In this document: one piece after another, positions 13,818 through 13,876 of the stretch | Numbering within the stretch: position 1 is the stretch's first letter | Layout of the letters: every line of letters begins with the position of its first letter | NCBI GenBank assembly: GCA_041552055.1 | Contig: JBFELO010000123.1 | Coordinates: forward strand, 1-13,876 | Length of the DNA stretch: 13,876 nucleotides | Direction of reading: 5' to 3' | DNA from: JBFELO01 sp041552055 | GTDB taxonomy: Bacteria; Acidobacteriota; Thermoanaerobaculia; Thermoanaerobaculales; Sulfomarinibacteraceae | Position numbers and translations under genes: made by a program | The notes under the pieces: generated by a model | Databases searched by the model: none | What the model was told of the DNA's origin: nothing | Seen by the model: only the letters and a program-made list of their open reading frames with translations

Positions 13818-13876
13818 GGGTGCCGTCTTTCACAATGTTGGGACCGAGGTCACCGCAGTGGCTCGTCGCTATGGGT
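13818..13876. repeat. Palindrome of repeat unit 4, truncated by window end
   Basis: Identical to unit 3 through the left arm and the loop; the window ends within the first bases of the right arm. Confidence 0.8.

Larger units (their letters stand above)
13592..13876. repeat. 165-bp tandem repeat array, copy B (1 full unit plus a partial unit cut by the window edge)
   Basis: Positions 13592-13711 are repeated base for base at 13757-13876, so 120 of 120 bases are identical at a spacing of 165. The window ends inside the second unit, so the array probably continues. Perfect identity implies recent duplication or gene conversion. It shares arms, period and orientation with the array at 10682-11053, but the loop sequence differs. 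Confidence 0.95.

Noticed and set aside
13366..13833. Minus-strand 155-codon reading frame running through repeat units 3 and 4 (55-residue protein repeat)
   Set aside because: The frame stays open only because 165 is divisible by three. Unit 2 of the other array has a TAG in the same frame, and the translation has no protein-like character.
10682..13876. CRISPR array
   Set aside because: Repeats are 165 bp with no alternating unique spacers of constant length, and no cas genes are nearby.

Overview
The window (13,876 bp, high GC) is chromosomal DNA from a Gram-negative-type bacterium with a type IV pilus. Evidence for an outer membrane: a secretin (PilQ) and two predicted lipoproteins. Gene content and style (pilMNOPQ with a PilP lacking a lipobox, zinc-ribbon L28, a TPR/roadblock pair, many short dispersed repeats between genes) suggest Acidobacteriota or a neighbouring deep lineage. 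That placement is an inference; no rRNA or other phylogenetic marker is present.

Layout. (1) 1-352: no confident gene; a probable dispersed repeat and two strong hairpins. (2) 353-1782, minus strand: a two-gene unit, TPR protein then roadblock/LC7 (MglB-like) protein, overlapping by ATGA, with a TATAAT six bases before the first ATG and no leader. (3) 1844-9993, minus strand: a seven-gene operon pilM-pilN-pilO-pilP-pilQ, then a 187-residue lipoprotein and a 796-residue multi-Ig (IPT/TIG) lipoprotein. Genes overlap or lie 4-19 nt apart, and a rho-independent terminator follows at 1795-1827. (4) 9994-10397: divergent promoter region between pilM and rpmB. (5) 10398-10613, plus strand: rpmB (L28). 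(6) 10614-11147: no gene; 165-bp tandem repeats and other simple repeats. (7) 11148-13328, minus strand: full-length bifunctional Rel/SpoT (p)ppGpp synthetase-hydrolase, with a possible leaderless start. (8) 13329-13876: no gene; G-rich tract, a hexamer microsatellite and a second array of the same 165-bp repeat, running off the window.

How the genes work together. PilM (cytoplasmic actin-like), PilN and PilO (inner membrane), PilP (periplasmic) and PilQ (outer-membrane pore) form the alignment complex through which the type IV pilus is extruded. The two lipoproteins are in the same operon and could be secretin or pilus accessory factors. The TPR/roadblock pair could link the machine to polarity or GTPase control, but no MglA-type GTPase is in view.

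The most unusual structure is non-coding. It is a 165-bp unit, tandemly repeated on both sides of rel in the same orientation. Every complete unit has near-perfect 16-bp inverted arms around a loop of exactly 28 nt whose sequence differs between arrays. I could not identify it with a named repeat family.
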